Shown one piece after another: positions 32,755-42,835 of a stretch of 64,000 nt of DNA. The stretch lies in the NCBI RefSeq assembly GCF_020171285.1, contig NZ_JAIUZI010000001.1:682001-746000 (forward strand). The letters are read 5' to 3'. The stretch is from Seohaeicola saemankumensis. Lineage in GTDB: Bacteria > Pseudomonadota > Alphaproteobacteria > Rhodobacterales > Rhodobacteraceae. Positions within the stretch are counted from its first letter, which is position 1, and every line of letters begins with the position of its first letter. The position numbers and the translations under genes were made by a program. A model generated the notes under the pieces. That model did no database searches and had not been told where the DNA came from. It saw nothing but the letters and a program-made list of their open reading frames with translations.

Positions 32755-35649
32755 TTACGCTGCCCAGATCTTGCAGAGAGTGGCCTTGGTCTCCTGCATC
32801 TGGGTCACTGAATCGTAGCCATAGGTCTGGGCGGTGTTGGACGCCTCGCCCAGGACATAGGGATCGGCACCCTTGGGATATTTGTCCCGCCGGTCTTCGC
32901 CCTGGAAATGGCCGCCGAAGTGGAACGGCATGAAGGCCACGCCGGACCCCACGCGTTCGGTCACCATGGCCATCACCTTGACCTTGCCGCCCTCTGGCCC
33001 TTCGACCCAGACCTGCGCGCCGTCCCGCACACCAAGGTTGTTGGCGTCGCGCGGGTTGATTTCGACGAACATGTCCTGCTGAAGCTCGGCCAGCCATGGG
33101 TTGGACCGGGTTTCATCGCCGCCGCCTTCGTATTCGACCAGCCGGCCAGAGGTCAGGATCATCGGATAGTCCTTTGAAAAGTCCTGCTTCTGGATCGACT
33201 CGTACATGGTCGGCAAGCGGTAGAACTTGCGGTCCTCGTAGGTCGGATAGTCGGCCACCAGATCGCGCCGGTTGGTGTAGAGCGGTTCGCGGTGGACCGG
33301 CACCGGGTCGGGGAAGGTCCAGACCACGGCCCGCGCCTTGGCGTTTCCGAACGGCGCGCAGCCATGGGCAATGGCGACCCGCTGGATGCCGCCCGAGAGG
33401 TCGGTTTTCCAGTTGGTCTTGGGCCCTGCCACGGCGTCGATTGCGGCGCGTTCATCGTCGGTCAGGTCGCCGTCCCATCCGAGATCCATCAGCATCTGCA
33501 TGGTGAACTCGGGATAGCCGTCCTGAATTTCCGATCCGACGCTTGCCACCCCTTCGGCCAGCAGGTTCTGACCGTCACGTTCGACGCCGAAGCGCGCGCG
33601 GAAGGTCAGGCCGCCTTCGGCCACCGGTTTCGACATGTCGTAGAGGTTCGGCGTGCCGGGATGCTTCATCTCGGCGGTGCCCCAGCAGGGCCACGGCAGA
33701 CCGTAGTAATCCCCATCGGCGGGTCCGCCGATGGCCTGCAGCGTGGTCCGGTCAAAGGTGTGCTGGTTGGCCATGTGCAGTTTCAGCCGTTCGGGCGACT
33801 GCCCGGTATAGCCGATGGTCCAGAGCCCACGGTTGAATTCGCGCGTCACGCTTTCGATGTTGGGGGTTTCGGCATCTTCCATCTCGATATTGCGGAAGAA
33901 GCGGTCGGCCCAGCCGAACTTGTTGGCCAGTTTGGCCATGATCACGTGATCGGGCAGCGATTCGAACAGCGGATCGACCACCTTGTCGCGCCACTGGAAC
34001 GACCGGTTCGAAGCGGTGACAGAGCCCCGCGTTTCGAACTGGGTCGCCGCCGGCAGCAGGTAGACGCCATCGGTCCGGTCCTGCATCGACGCGGTTACGG
34101 TCGGGTAGGGATCGACCACCACCAGCATGTCCAGCTTTTCCATCGCGGTTTTCATTTCCGGGCCGCGTGTCTGGCTGTTGGGCGCGTGACCCCAGAGCAC
34201 CATGGCGCGCACCTTGTCGGGGTTGTCCATGTTTGCCGGGTCTTCGAGCACGCCGTCGATCCAGCGGCTGACCGGGATACCGGTGAGGGTCTGGAGCGAC
34301 TTTTCCTTACCGTCCTTGTCGGTCACGCTGGCGAACTGGCCGGCGAGCCAGTCGGCATCTTCGCCCCAGACGCGGGCCCAGTGGCCCCAGGCGCCCTTGG
34401 ACAGGCCGTAGTAGCCGGGCAGGGTGTGCGACAGCACGCCCAGGTCGGTTGCGCCCTGCACGTTGTCATGGCCACGGAAGATATTGGTGCCGCCACCCGA
34501 GGTGCCCATGTTGCCAAGGGCCAGCTGCAGGATGCAGTAGGCGCGGGTGTTGTTGTTGCCATTGGTGTGCTGGGTGCCGCCCATGCACCAGATCACGGTA
34601 CCAGGCCGGTTGTTGGCCATGGTGCGCGCGACGCGCTTGAGCTGCGAGCCCGGCGCGCCGGTGACGCGTTCGACCTCTTCGGGGTCCCATTTGGCGACCT
34701 CTTCGCGGATCTGGTCCATGCCCCAGACACGGGTGCGGATGAACTCCTTGTCCTCCCATCCGTTGTCGAAGATGTGCCACAGGATGCCCCAGACCAGCGC
34801 CACGTCGGTGCCGGGCCGGAACCGCACGTATTCGTCGGCATGGGCCGCGGTGCGGGTAAAGCGCGGGTCGCAGACGATGAGCGGCGCGTTGTTCTGCTCC
34901 TTGGCCTTGAGCACGTGCAGCAGCGAGACGGGGTGCGCCTCGGCCGGGTTGCCGCCGATGATAAAGATCGCCTTGGAATTGTGGATGTCGTTGTAGCTGT
35001 TGGTCATGGCGCCGTAGCCCCATGTGTTGGCAACACCCGCAACGGTGGTGGAATGGCAGATCCGCGCCTGATGGTCGACGTTGTTGGTGCCCCAGTAGGC
35101 GGCGAATTTGCGGAACAGGTAGGCCTGTTCGTTGTTATGCTTGGCGGAGCCGAGCCAGTAGACAGAATCCGGTCCGCTTTCTTCGCGGATCTTCATCATG
35201 CCATCGCCGATCTCGTTGATCGCCTGCTCCCAGCTGATGCGCTTCCACTCGCCGCCCTCTTTCTTCATCGGGTACTTGAGCCGGCGTTCGCCGTGGGCGT
35301 GTTCGCGCACCGATGCGCCCTTGGCGCAATGGGCGCCGAGGTTGAACGGGCTGTCCCAGCCGGGCTCCTGCCCGATCCAGACGCCGTTCTGCACCTCGGC
35401 CACGACGGTACACCCGACGGAACAATGGGTGCAGACGGATTTGACGGTTTCAACCGCGCTGTTGGCGGCTGTCTGCGCCGAGGCCGGCGTTACCGTGCCG
35501 CCGGTGGCGGTGATGGCGGCGAGGCCGCCGATGGCCAGGCCCGATCCGCGCAGGAACGCGCGGCGGTCGACGGATGTTTCCGCCACCTGGGACAGGATCG
35601 AGGTCCGCTGGGGGCGTCTCGCAACCCCGTTGGTCTTTTTCCTAAGCAT
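32755..35649 (-). CDS. fdhA: Formate dehydrogenase alpha (molybdopterin) subunit
   Basis: 964-residue molybdopterin oxidoreductase of the FDH3 type. Twin-arginine signal near the N-terminus ('VDRRAFLRGSGLAIGG', Arg29-Arg30), so it is exported folded. The 4Fe-4S motif is Cys73, Cys76, Cys80 and Cys108. The metal ligand is Cys198 in 'HQARICHSTTV', encoded by TGC, so this is a cysteine, not a selenocysteine, enzyme; the following His199 is the catalytic histidine. It oxidises formate to CO2. ATG 35649 has GGAGG just upstream. The metal (Mo or W) cannot be told from sequence, although nearby TupA-like and PBP-like proteins hint at oxyanion sensing. Confidence 0.96.
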   Translation of the reverse strand: MLRKKTNGVARRPQRTSILSQVAETSVDRRAFLRGSGLAIGGLAAITATGGTVTPASAQTAANSAVETVKSVCTHCSVGCTVVAEVQNGVWIGQEPGWDSPFNLGAHCAKGASVREHAHGERRLKYPMKKEGGEWKRISWEQAINEIGDGMMKIREESGPDSVYWLGSAKHNNEQAYLFRKFAAYWGTNNVDHQARICHSTTVAGVANTWGYGAMTNSYNDIHNSKAIFIIGGNPAEAHPVSLLHVLKAKEQNNAPLIVCDPRFTRTAAHADEYVRFRPGTDVALVWGILWHIFDNGWEDKEFIRTRVWGMDQIREEVAKWDPEEVERVTGAPGSQLKRVARTMANNRPGTVIWCMGGTQHTNGNNNTRAYCILQLALGNMGTSGGGTNIFRGHDNVQGATDLGVLSHTLPGYYGLSKGAWGHWARVWGEDADWLAGQFASVTDKDGKEKSLQTLTGIPVSRWIDGVLEDPANMDNPDKVRAMVLWGHAPNSQTRGPEMKTAMEKLDMLVVVDPYPTVTASMQDRTDGVYLLPAATQFETRGSVTASNRSFQWRDKVVDPLFESLPDHVIMAKLANKFGWADRFFRNIEMEDAETPNIESVTREFNRGLWTIGYTGQSPERLKLHMANQHTFDRTTLQAIGGPADGDYYGLPWPCWGTAEMKHPGTPNLYDMSKPVAEGGLTFRARFGVERDGQNLLAEGVASVGSEIQDGYPEFTMQMLMDLGWDGDLTDDERAAIDAVAGPKTNWKTDLSGGIQRVAIAHGCAPFGNAKARAVVWTFPDPVPVHREPLYTNRRDLVADYPTYEDRKFYRLPTMYESIQKQDFSKDYPMILTSGRLVEYEGGGDETRSNPWLAELQQDMFVEINPRDANNLGVRDGAQVWVEGPEGGKVKVMAMVTERVGSGVAFMPFHFGGHFQGEDRRDKYPKGADPYVLGEASNTAQTYGYDSVTQMQETKATLCKIWAA

Positions 35650-35781
35650 GTTTTCCTCCCGTGCTGGCCGCATCTCGCGGCTCGCTTGGTACTCTCCACG
35701 AAAACCGGCGTCGGGGCGTCACGCAACCGTCGGCCGGGGTCGTCACAGGGTCCGGCGCGGGCGCCGGGCACTGCCGGGCGG

Positions 35782-35973
35782 CTAGAAGCGCGCGCTGTCC
35801 AGATAGGCGCGGGTGTGCGCCGTGTCCTGCATCCGGCCGTCATCGACCGGGGTTTCGGACGCCTCGGCCGGGCTGCTGCCGGCCGCAACGGCGGCGACCG
35901 CCGCCGGGGCCGCGGTTCCGGCCAGTTTCAGGAAGTCGCGACGGCTGGCGCCGTCCTCCTTTCTCGTAGTCAT
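35782..35973 (-). CDS. Formate dehydrogenase region Tat-signal small protein
   Basis: 63 residues, of which the first half is a twin-arginine signal ('DGASRRDFLKLAGTAAPAAVAAVAAG'-type h-region, cleavage near residue 38), leaving a mature peptide of about 25 residues ending 'TRAYLDSARF'. Short proteins of this kind are repeatedly encoded just upstream of FDH3 alpha subunits; their function is not established. ATG 35973 has GAGGA upstream. Between torD-like and fdhA genes. Confidence 0.85.
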   Translation of the reverse strand: MTTRKEDGASRRDFLKLAGTAAPAAVAAVAAGSSPAEASETPVDDGRMQDTAHTRAYLDSARF

Positions 35974-36065
35974 GAGATCCTCCTCATCTCGGGACGTCTC
36001 CGGGCGCCGGCATGGCGCCTGGTCTTGTTTTGGGCCCGGCAGGTCATGCTGCCGGGCGGGGCGGA

Positions 36066-36686
36066 TCATGCCGCCGTCATGCGGAAACCTTCGCGTTCGA
36101 TTTCCATGAAGGCCCGGCCGGCGGCGCCGACCGAGGCGTAGAAGACCGAGTGCTCGGCCCCCTCAAGATCTGAGTAGAAATGCGCCGCCCAGGGGCTGAT
36201 GTGGCGCGCCCAGAACGTCTTTTGGTCCTCGAGCGGGGCGGGGCGGCCAAAGCGGCCGGCGATCAGCCCGGCCATGACCTCCATCAGCGAGGCGATGTTG
36301 TCTTCGGGTTCGAACACGTTGGGCGCGCGGGTGATGCCGCGCGACGCCATGTCGTTGCGCAGCTGCGCCAGCGGTTTTTCGTTGAGAAAGCCGGTCAGGT
36401 AATAGCTGGCGTAGGGCAGAAGCTCGCCCCGGCCCAGCCCGATGAAGAGCGCGTTGAATTCGCGTTCGGCGGCGGCGGGTTTGGTGACCCGTGCCACCCG
36501 CGCCAGCGACTGGATCGCCTGACCCAGCGGCGTGTCGTCGCCCGAAAGCCCCGCGCATTGGTCCAGGATCATCTGATCCGGAGGACCGGCCAGCAGCAGG
36601 CCGAGAAAGTTGTAGAAATCCGCGCGCAGGCGGTCTTCGTCGGCGATCTCGGGTCTGGTGGCGGGCTCTGCGCTGGCTTGGACCAT
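36066..36686 (-). CDS. TorD/DmsD family molybdoenzyme chaperone
   Basis: 206-residue all-helical cytosolic protein of the TorD family: 'DEDRLRADFYNFLGLLLAGPPD', 'EFNALFIGLGRGELLPYASYYLTGFLNEKPLAQLR' and 'NIASLMEVMAGLI...FWARHISPWAAHFYSDLE' match the conserved E-Y-x2-LF, P-Y-x-S and D-H-x-x-x-E/W-x2-F-x2-D regions. It should bind the Tat signal of FdhA and help insert cofactor before export. Lies 3 nt after the DUF3306 gene in the fdh operon. Confidence 0.9.
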   Translation of the reverse strand: MVQASAEPATRPEIADEDRLRADFYNFLGLLLAGPPDQMILDQCAGLSGDDTPLGQAIQSLARVARVTKPAAAEREFNALFIGLGRGELLPYASYYLTGFLNEKPLAQLRNDMASRGITRAPNVFEPEDNIASLMEVMAGLIAGRFGRPAPLEDQKTFWARHISPWAAHFYSDLEGAEHSVFYASVGAAGRAFMEIEREGFRMTAA

Positions 36687-36689
36687 GGG

Positions 36690-37361
36690 TTATCCTTCGA
36701 AAGAGAAGCGCATCCGCCGGGGCGGAGGTGTTGCGGGGGCGGCGTCGATGCCGGGTGCCTGGGTCTGGGTCTGGGCATCGGCCTGAACGGTGGGCGCGTC
36801 GTCCGGGTCCGGCGCTTCGGGCCAGGGCGAGACGCCGTCGGGTTCGTTATCCTCGGCCGGGGCGGAGGTGGTGCCGCAGGGCGGGGTATCGGCATCGTCG
36901 GCGGGCGGGGCGAGTACGTCCTCGTCCCCTTCGCGACCGGCGGCTTCGGCCTGGCGGGCCATTTCCTCGACATGGGCCATCATCCCCTTGCCGACCTGAT
37001 AGGCGGTCTGAAGGTTGCCCAGCAGCATCGAGGGATCGTTGAAATCCTCGCCGTAGTCGACCAACCCGTCGAGATTGGCCAGCGCCGGGTTCAGCCGCCA
37101 CAGTTTGCGCAGGGCGCGGCGGCGCAGGCGGTCGGGCACGGCGCGGGCCATGAAGCCGGTGATATCGTCGCCCGGTTGCAGGCTGTCTGGATCGGGCAGG
37201 TTCAGTTCGGCCAGGATCTCGTCGTCGGGGCGCTCTTCGAGGGCGGCCTGTTCCTGCTGCAGGGCAGCGGCGGCAGCAGCCTGTTCCTCGGCCTGTTGTT
37301 CGGCCAGAACGGCGGCCTTGCGGCGGGCCCAGAAATCGCCTGTTTCCGGTGTCCGGGTCAT
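36690..37361 (-). CDS. DUF3306 protein
   Basis: 223 residues. N-terminal 'TGDFWARRKAAVLAEQQAEEQ' leads into an Ala/Glu coiled stretch (about 10-45), then the DUF3306 core (about 45-130, 'LNLPDPDSLQPGDDITGFMARAVPDRLRRRALRKLWRLNPALAN'), then a disordered acidic Pro/Asp-rich tail ending in 'PPRRMRFSFEG'. Always found beside DUF3305 in FDH3 loci; the pair is presumed to assist assembly but has no known activity. Its start overlaps the DUF3305 stop by 4 nt. Confidence 0.9.
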   Translation of the reverse strand: MTRTPETGDFWARRKAAVLAEQQAEEQAAAAAALQQEQAALEERPDDEILAELNLPDPDSLQPGDDITGFMARAVPDRLRRRALRKLWRLNPALANLDGLVDYGEDFNDPSMLLGNLQTAYQVGKGMMAHVEEMARQAEAAGREGDEDVLAPPADDADTPPCGTTSAPAEDNEPDGVSPWPEAPDPDDAPTVQADAQTQTQAPGIDAAPATPPPRRMRFSFEG

Positions 37362-37927
37362 TGCACGACCCTCCGCGCGCGCGGCGCCGGGGCGCGGTAG
37401 ACGTCGGTGTCCTGCCGGATGCGGGCATCGCCGATGCCGTCCTGTTGCAGGTCGATCCGCTTTTTGTCGCGGCGGCGTTTCTTGAATTCCTCGTGCTGGT
37501 GATGGGCCAGGGCAAAGTCGCGGACCCAGGCGATCAGGCCGGCCGGCATCGGGATCTTTTCAACAATGTCCTCGCCGTTGTCGGCGTAATCCTGCCCCTC
37601 GTAGGGGGACACGGTGACCAGCACCGCCTCGGGCGGGGCACCGGCGCCGTTCTCGTCGCGCATCACCAGGTAGACCGAGGGGATGGCATCGGTGAGGTTC
37701 GCCAGGTAAGCCTCTGTATCGGATGAATAAAGCGTCAGGGGCAGGGTGGCGGCGTGGTATTCGATGGCGTCACCTTCGCGGCGCATTTCCGACCAGTCGG
37801 CAGAACCTGCGCCCGGCAGCACGGCGACGGCGGTCCAGTTCCACTTGACCCAGCGGGTCACGCCCGGCGTGCGCCGGACAACCACCCCCAATGGGATCTC
37901 GATCTGAGATGCGCCGTTGTTCGTCAC
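37358..37927 (-). CDS. DUF3305 protein
   Basis: 189 residues with the DUF3305 core 'EIPLGVVVRRTPGVTRWVKWNWTAVAVLPGA', the strand '...YHAATLPLTLYSSDTEAYLANL' and 'PSVYLVMRDE', then 'HHQHEEFKKRRRDKKRID'. I choose GTG 37927 because it has GGAGG 5 nt upstream and lies 14 codons before the conserved core; an in-frame GTG 24 nt further up has no such site. First gene of the minus-strand fdh operon. Confidence 0.87.
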   Translation of the reverse strand: MTNNGASQIEIPLGVVVRRTPGVTRWVKWNWTAVAVLPGAGSADWSEMRREGDAIEYHAATLPLTLYSSDTEAYLANLTDAIPSVYLVMRDENGAGAPPEAVLVTVSPYEGQDYADNGEDIVEKIPMPAGLIAWVRDFALAHHQHEEFKKRRRDKKRIDLQQDGIGDARIRQDTDVYRAPAPRARRVVQ

Positions 37928-38127
37928 CCATTCCTCCCAGGTCTCCCCCACGGCGGGCGGTGACGCGCCTGCCGTGAGGTCACTATGAAACAGATATGTC
38001 CATCCGCCAAGTCTTATGGCGCAAATTGCCTAGATTTCTTGACCAATATCGCAAAGCGGGTTTTGCTGTGCGGAAAGATGGACCCCGGCAAACCGCCGGG
38101 ACGGTCAAGGAAAATGCGGGAGGAATG
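37928..38127. promoter_or_regulatory. Divergent promoter region of the fdh locus
   Basis: 200 bp between DUF3305 (minus) and the polyferredoxin gene (plus). It is locally AT-richer (37985-38060) and should hold both promoters. I see no convincing FNR box, ModE-type site or sigma-54 element by eye. Confidence 0.5.
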
Positions 38128-40083
38128 ATGGGTAAGTCCCTGATTTTATGCGATTGCTGTGGGTCTCAGGAAATCGACGCCGCGTCGTTTTCGACGGTCG
38201 AGGGGCTGTCCTGTTCGAAGGTGCATACGGCTTTGTGCACCCGGCAGGCTGACGTTGCCGCCGCCGCGATTGCCGCCGGCGAAGCGATCATCGCCTGCGG
38301 GCAGGAGCAGCCGGTCTTTGACGAGCTGGCCGCCGAGATCGGCGCCGAGCCGCCGCAGTACCTGGATCTGCGGGACCGGGCCGGGTGGTCGGATCAGGGC
38401 GCAATGGCGGGGGCGAAGATGGCGGCGCTGGCGGCCGAGGCGCTGCTGCCGCTGCCGCCGACACCTGCGGTTGATGTAATATCGGAGGGGGTCTGTCTGA
38501 TCGCCGGGCCTGGCGAGGTGGCGGTGGCGCTGGCCCGGCAACTGGCCGGGGCGCTGACGGTGACGGTGCTGATCACCGACGAGGCCGAGCCGCCCGAGAC
38601 CCGAGACTTTGACGTGGTGCGCGGGCGGGTGCGGTCGCTGTCCGGGGCGCTGGGCGGGTTCGAGCTGCGGCTGGACGGGTTGCAGACGGTGGTGCCGGGC
38701 GGCCGGGGCGGTTTTGCCATGACACCGCCGCAGGACGGGGCGCAGTCGGCCTGTGATATCGTGGTGGATGTGACGGGCGGCGTGCCGATGGTGCCCGCGC
38801 CGGAAAAGCGCGAGGGATACCTGCGCGCCGATCCGCGTGACCCGCTGGCGGTGGCGGCGCTGGCGCTGGAGGCGGTGCAGCTGACCGGAACCTTTGAGAA
38901 ACCGCTCTATGTCAAGCTGGACGACAGCCTGTGCGCCCATTCGCGGGCGCGGCAGGCGGGCTGTTCCAACTGTCTGGACATCTGCCCCACCGGGGCGATT
39001 TCGCCGGCGGGCGACCATGTGGCGATTGACCCGATGGTCTGTGCCGGCTGCGGATCCTGCGCGGCGCTGTGCCCGTCGACGGCGATCACCTATCAGGCGC
39101 CCGATTTCCGCTATGGGGTCATGCGGATGCGGACGCTGGCGCAGGCCTATCGCGCGGTGGATGGCGGCGCGCCGCGTCTGCTGGTGCATGATGCCCATGG
39201 CGCCGAGATGATCCGGCTGGCGGCCCGGTTCGGGCGCGGGCTGCCGGCCGATGTGATCCCGATGGAGGTCTCTGCGCTGTCCGGGTTCGGGCATGCCGAG
39301 ATGGTGTCGTCTCTGGCGGTGGGCTTTGCGCGGGCCGATGTGCTGCTGGCGCCGAGGACGGAGCGGGCGGCGCTGGAGCGCGAGCTGGAACTGGCGCAAG
39401 CGCTGGCGGGGGCGGGGCGGCTGGATCTGCTGGATGAGGCGGACCCGGATGCGCTGATGGACCGGCTTTACGAGGCGGCAGCGCCTGCCGCGCCGGGCCG
39501 GGCGATCCTGCCGATGGGCAACCGCCGGCAGGCGGCGCGGATGGCGGCGCAGGCGCTGAACCCTGACGTGGAGGCGCCGCTGCCGCTGCCCGATGGCGCG
39601 CCCTATGGTGCGGTTTTGGTGAATACCGATGCCTGCACACTGTGCCTGAGCTGTGTGTCGCTGTGCCCCTCGGGCGCATTGGTGGACAATCCCGACATGC
39701 CGCAGCTGCGGTTTCAGGAAGAAGCCTGTCTGCAATGCGGGATCTGTGCCCGGATCTGCCCGGAGGATGCCATCGCGTTGCGGCCGCAGATGGACCTGAG
39801 CGACGCGGCCCTGACGCAGGTCGTGCTGAACGAGGAGGAGCCGTTTCTCTGCGTCGAATGCGGCACGCCTTTTGGCGTGAAATCGACCGTCGAGCGGATC
39901 ATGGAAAAGCTGGCCGGCAATCACGAGATGTTCGCCACCAGCGAGGCGGCGCGCATGATCGCGATGTGCGATGACTGTCGGGTGAACGCCCAATTCCACA
40001 GCCAGAACGCCCCCTTTGCCGCCGATCCCAAGCCGCGGGTGCGCACCACCGAGGACTATCTGTCAAAGCGTCGGGATCACTGA
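38128..40083 (+). CDS. Four-cluster 4Fe-4S polyferredoxin-like protein
   Basis: 651 residues. N-terminal cysteine region 'LILCDCCGSQ...CSKVHTALC', then a ~200-residue domain with a dinucleotide-fold flavour ('GVCLIAGPGEVAVALARQL'), then two pairs of 4Fe-4S motifs: 'CSNCLDICPTGAI' and 'CAGCGSCAALCPSTAI' (about residues 285-325), and 'CTLCLSCVSLCPSGAL' and 'CLQCGICARICPEDAI' (about 505-550), and a C-terminal 'CVECGTPFG' with 'CDDCR'. Cytosolic. Regular partner of FDH3-type loci, likely an electron carrier or maturation factor. GGGAGGA precedes two in-frame ATGs (38125, 38128); the second has better spacing. Its stop overlaps the convergent cytochrome gene by 7 nt. Confidence 0.88.
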   Translation: MGKSLILCDCCGSQEIDAASFSTVEGLSCSKVHTALCTRQADVAAAAIAAGEAIIACGQEQPVFDELAAEIGAEPPQYLDLRDRAGWSDQGAMAGAKMAALAAEALLPLPPTPAVDVISEGVCLIAGPGEVAVALARQLAGALTVTVLITDEAEPPETRDFDVVRGRVRSLSGALGGFELRLDGLQTVVPGGRGGFAMTPPQDGAQSACDIVVDVTGGVPMVPAPEKREGYLRADPRDPLAVAALALEAVQLTGTFEKPLYVKLDDSLCAHSRARQAGCSNCLDICPTGAISPAGDHVAIDPMVCAGCGSCAALCPSTAITYQAPDFRYGVMRMRTLAQAYRAVDGGAPRLLVHDAHGAEMIRLAARFGRGLPADVIPMEVSALSGFGHAEMVSSLAVGFARADVLLAPRTERAALERELELAQALAGAGRLDLLDEADPDALMDRLYEAAAPAAPGRAILPMGNRRQAARMAAQALNPDVEAPLPLPDGAPYGAVLVNTDACTLCLSCVSLCPSGALVDNPDMPQLRFQEEACLQCGICARICPEDAIALRPQMDLSDAALTQVVLNEEEPFLCVECGTPFGVKSTVERIMEKLAGNHEMFATSEAARMIAMCDDCRVNAQFHSQNAPFAADPKPRVRTTEDYLSKRRDH

Positions 40084-40805
40084 TGCTGCAGTGGTTCGCC
40101 AAGATCGGCGGCGGCGGTGGCCGAGACGAAGGCCAGGATCGCCTCCAGATCGTCCAGCGTGATCGAAACAGGCACGATTGGCGGCGGGCGTTCGGGGTCG
40201 AACGGCGGGGTGACGCCGGTGACCTGGGTAAAGGCGGGATGCGGATTGAGCACGTAGAACTGCTGGAACCGGTCGTTCCAGTCGACCAGCGCACGCAGCA
40301 CGGCAAAGGACGGCGTCGAGCCGAGCCCGCCCATGCGGTTTTCGGGGCCGACCACGTGGCAGCGGCCGCAATGGGTCAGCGACAGCGTGGCGCCGCGCGC
40401 GGCGTCGCCGTCGAAGCTGGGCGCGGTGTCGGCGATCACGGTGTCGAATTGCGCGGTGAACGGGTCGCCGTCGGCGGGCGTGAAGCTTTCGACCGTGCGT
40501 TTGCCGATGTCCGACAGCAGCCAGTCGCGAAACCGCTGCTGGCGGGGATCGTCGCCTGTCCGCAGGTGATAGACCCGGCCCGCGCGGCCGAACACCGGGT
40601 CGCCGGGCGGTTCGGGGGCCAGCCGCATCGGGCCGGCTTCGTCGGGAACGACACGAACCCCGGTCTTGAGAGAAAAGCGTGGCAGCATATGTTTCAGCAG
40701 GCCACTTGCGGTGATGTCGCCCGGTGCGGCCAGACCAAGCGGCCCCTCGGCGACAGAAGGGCTGGCGGCCAGCAGCAGGCTCAGGCACAAAAGGGCAGCT
40801 CGCAT
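40077..40805 (-). CDS. Shortened TupA-like domain fused to cytochrome c
   Basis: 242 residues. Signal peptide (1-19, ending 'SPSVAEG'). Residues ~28-55 ('GDITASGLLKHMLPRFSLKTGVRV') match the N-terminal strand-helix of tungstate/molybdate receptors, and ~80-120 ('DDPRQQRFRDWLLSDIGKRTVES') match their C-terminal helix, but the ~120 residues normally between are missing. A cytochrome c domain follows with C-G-R-C-H at 146-150 and 'VTGVTPP'. A periplasmic single-heme protein; whether the remnant still binds an oxyanion is doubtful. Convergent with the polyferredoxin gene. Confidence 0.75.
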   Translation of the reverse strand: MRAALLCLSLLLAASPSVAEGPLGLAAPGDITASGLLKHMLPRFSLKTGVRVVPDEAGPMRLAPEPPGDPVFGRAGRVYHLRTGDDPRQQRFRDWLLSDIGKRTVESFTPADGDPFTAQFDTVIADTAPSFDGDAARGATLSLTHCGRCHVVGPENRMGGLGSTPSFAVLRALVDWNDRFQQFYVLNPHPAFTQVTGVTPPFDPERPPPIVPVSITLDDLEAILAFVSATAAADLGEPLQHQ

Positions 40806-40875
40806 GGCCAGAAGCCTAGATCGGACGGCAGGCCTGCGTCAAATGAACAAAATGATGAGCGGAGAACAGCAGATC

Positions 40876-41066
40876 ATGAGCGACGCGTACAACATGTCGA
40901 TTCGCAAGTTCCTGAAACAGGTGGGCGTCACCAGCCAGAGCGCGATCGAAGACGCGCTGCGATCTGCCGGGGCGGACGGTGAGAGCTATAGCGCCCGGAT
41001 GGTGCTGACCATCGATGGGCTGGACGTTGAACATGTGATCGAGGGCACCATCGGGAGCCGCGGGGA

Positions 41067-41070
<4 letters not shown>
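40876..41070 (+). CDS. DUF6494 family small protein
   Basis: 64 residues: 'MSIRKFLKQVGVTSQSAIEDALRSAG' followed by a beta-hairpin 'SARMVLTIDGLDVEHVIEGTI'. This is the DUF6494 pattern, usually next to mrp, function unknown. ATG 40876 is used; in-frame ATGs 33 and 24 nt upstream exist and GGAG lies 11 nt before 40876, so the N-terminus is uncertain by a few residues. Its stop overlaps the mrp start by 4 nt (ATGA). Confidence 0.8.
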
Positions 41071-42124
<1,054 letters not shown>

Positions 42125-42128
<4 letters not shown>

Positions 42129-42835
42129 CGCAGACGCCCAGCTTTCCGCCGCTGCTGCAAGGCGAGGCGGTGAGCGGCTCAACCGATCCGTTCGACAAGG
42201 CCCGCGCGCTGGCCGCGCTGGGCTGTGACGGCGGTACGGTGGTCTATGCCCCGCAGATGGACCGGCTGCGGGCGGCGATGGTCTTTGCCCCCGATGTGGC
42301 GCTGGAAGAGGCGATGGCGATGCTGCCGGTCTGCGGTATCGGGTTCCAGAACGCGCTGGGGGCGCTGGCGCCGCCGGAAGTGGCGGTGCACCTGAGCTGG
42401 GACGGGGCGATCTTTGTCAACGGCGCGCGCTGCGGCGGGCTGCGCGCTGCGGCCTCGGGTCGCGCCCCCGACCAGGTGCCGGACTGGCTGGTGATCGGGC
42501 TCGACGTGCCGTTCCTGTGGTCGGACGCGGCGCCGGGGGAAAACCCGGGCGTGACGGTTCTGGCCGAGGAGGGGTGCGCCGAACTGACCCCGCCGCAGGT
42601 GCTGGAGGCCTGGGCGCGTCACACGCTGGTCTGGATCAACCGCTGGGACGACGAAGGCAACGGCCCGGTCCACGCCGAATGGATGGGGTTGCTGCGCGAT
42701 GTCGGCGAAAAGATCGACCAGGGCGGGCATGACGGCACCTTTCTGGGCGTCGACGACCGGTTCGGCATGCTGATCCGCGATTCCGAAACAACCCATCTGC
42801 TTCCCATGTCCAGCCTGCTGCAGGAGACGCCATGA
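42125..42835 (+). CDS. Biotin/lipoate protein ligase-like protein with DUF4444
   Basis: 236 residues. The first ~165 resemble a biotin/lipoate A/B ligase fold ('GGTVVYAPQMDRLRAAMVFAPDVALEEAM', 'LGALAPPEVAVHLSWDGAIFVNGARCGGLR', 'DWLVIGLDVPF'), the rest a DUF4444 domain ('HTLVWINRWDDEGNGPVHAEWMGLLRDVGE'). The acyl-transfer lysine loop of true ligases (K-x-G/GG-x-R-H) is not obvious, so activity may be altered. Substrate unknown. Coupled by ATGA overlaps to mrp and to the DUF6505 gene. Confidence 0.8.

Noticed and set aside
35056-35058. Selenocysteine at the formate dehydrogenase active site
   Set aside because: The codon for residue 198 is TGC, cysteine; there is no in-frame TGA and no need for SECIS.
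33292-36141. A 949-codon plus-strand open frame opposite fdhA
   Set aside because: The minus strand encodes FdhA with all motifs; the plus frame has no domain and crosses intergenic DNA.
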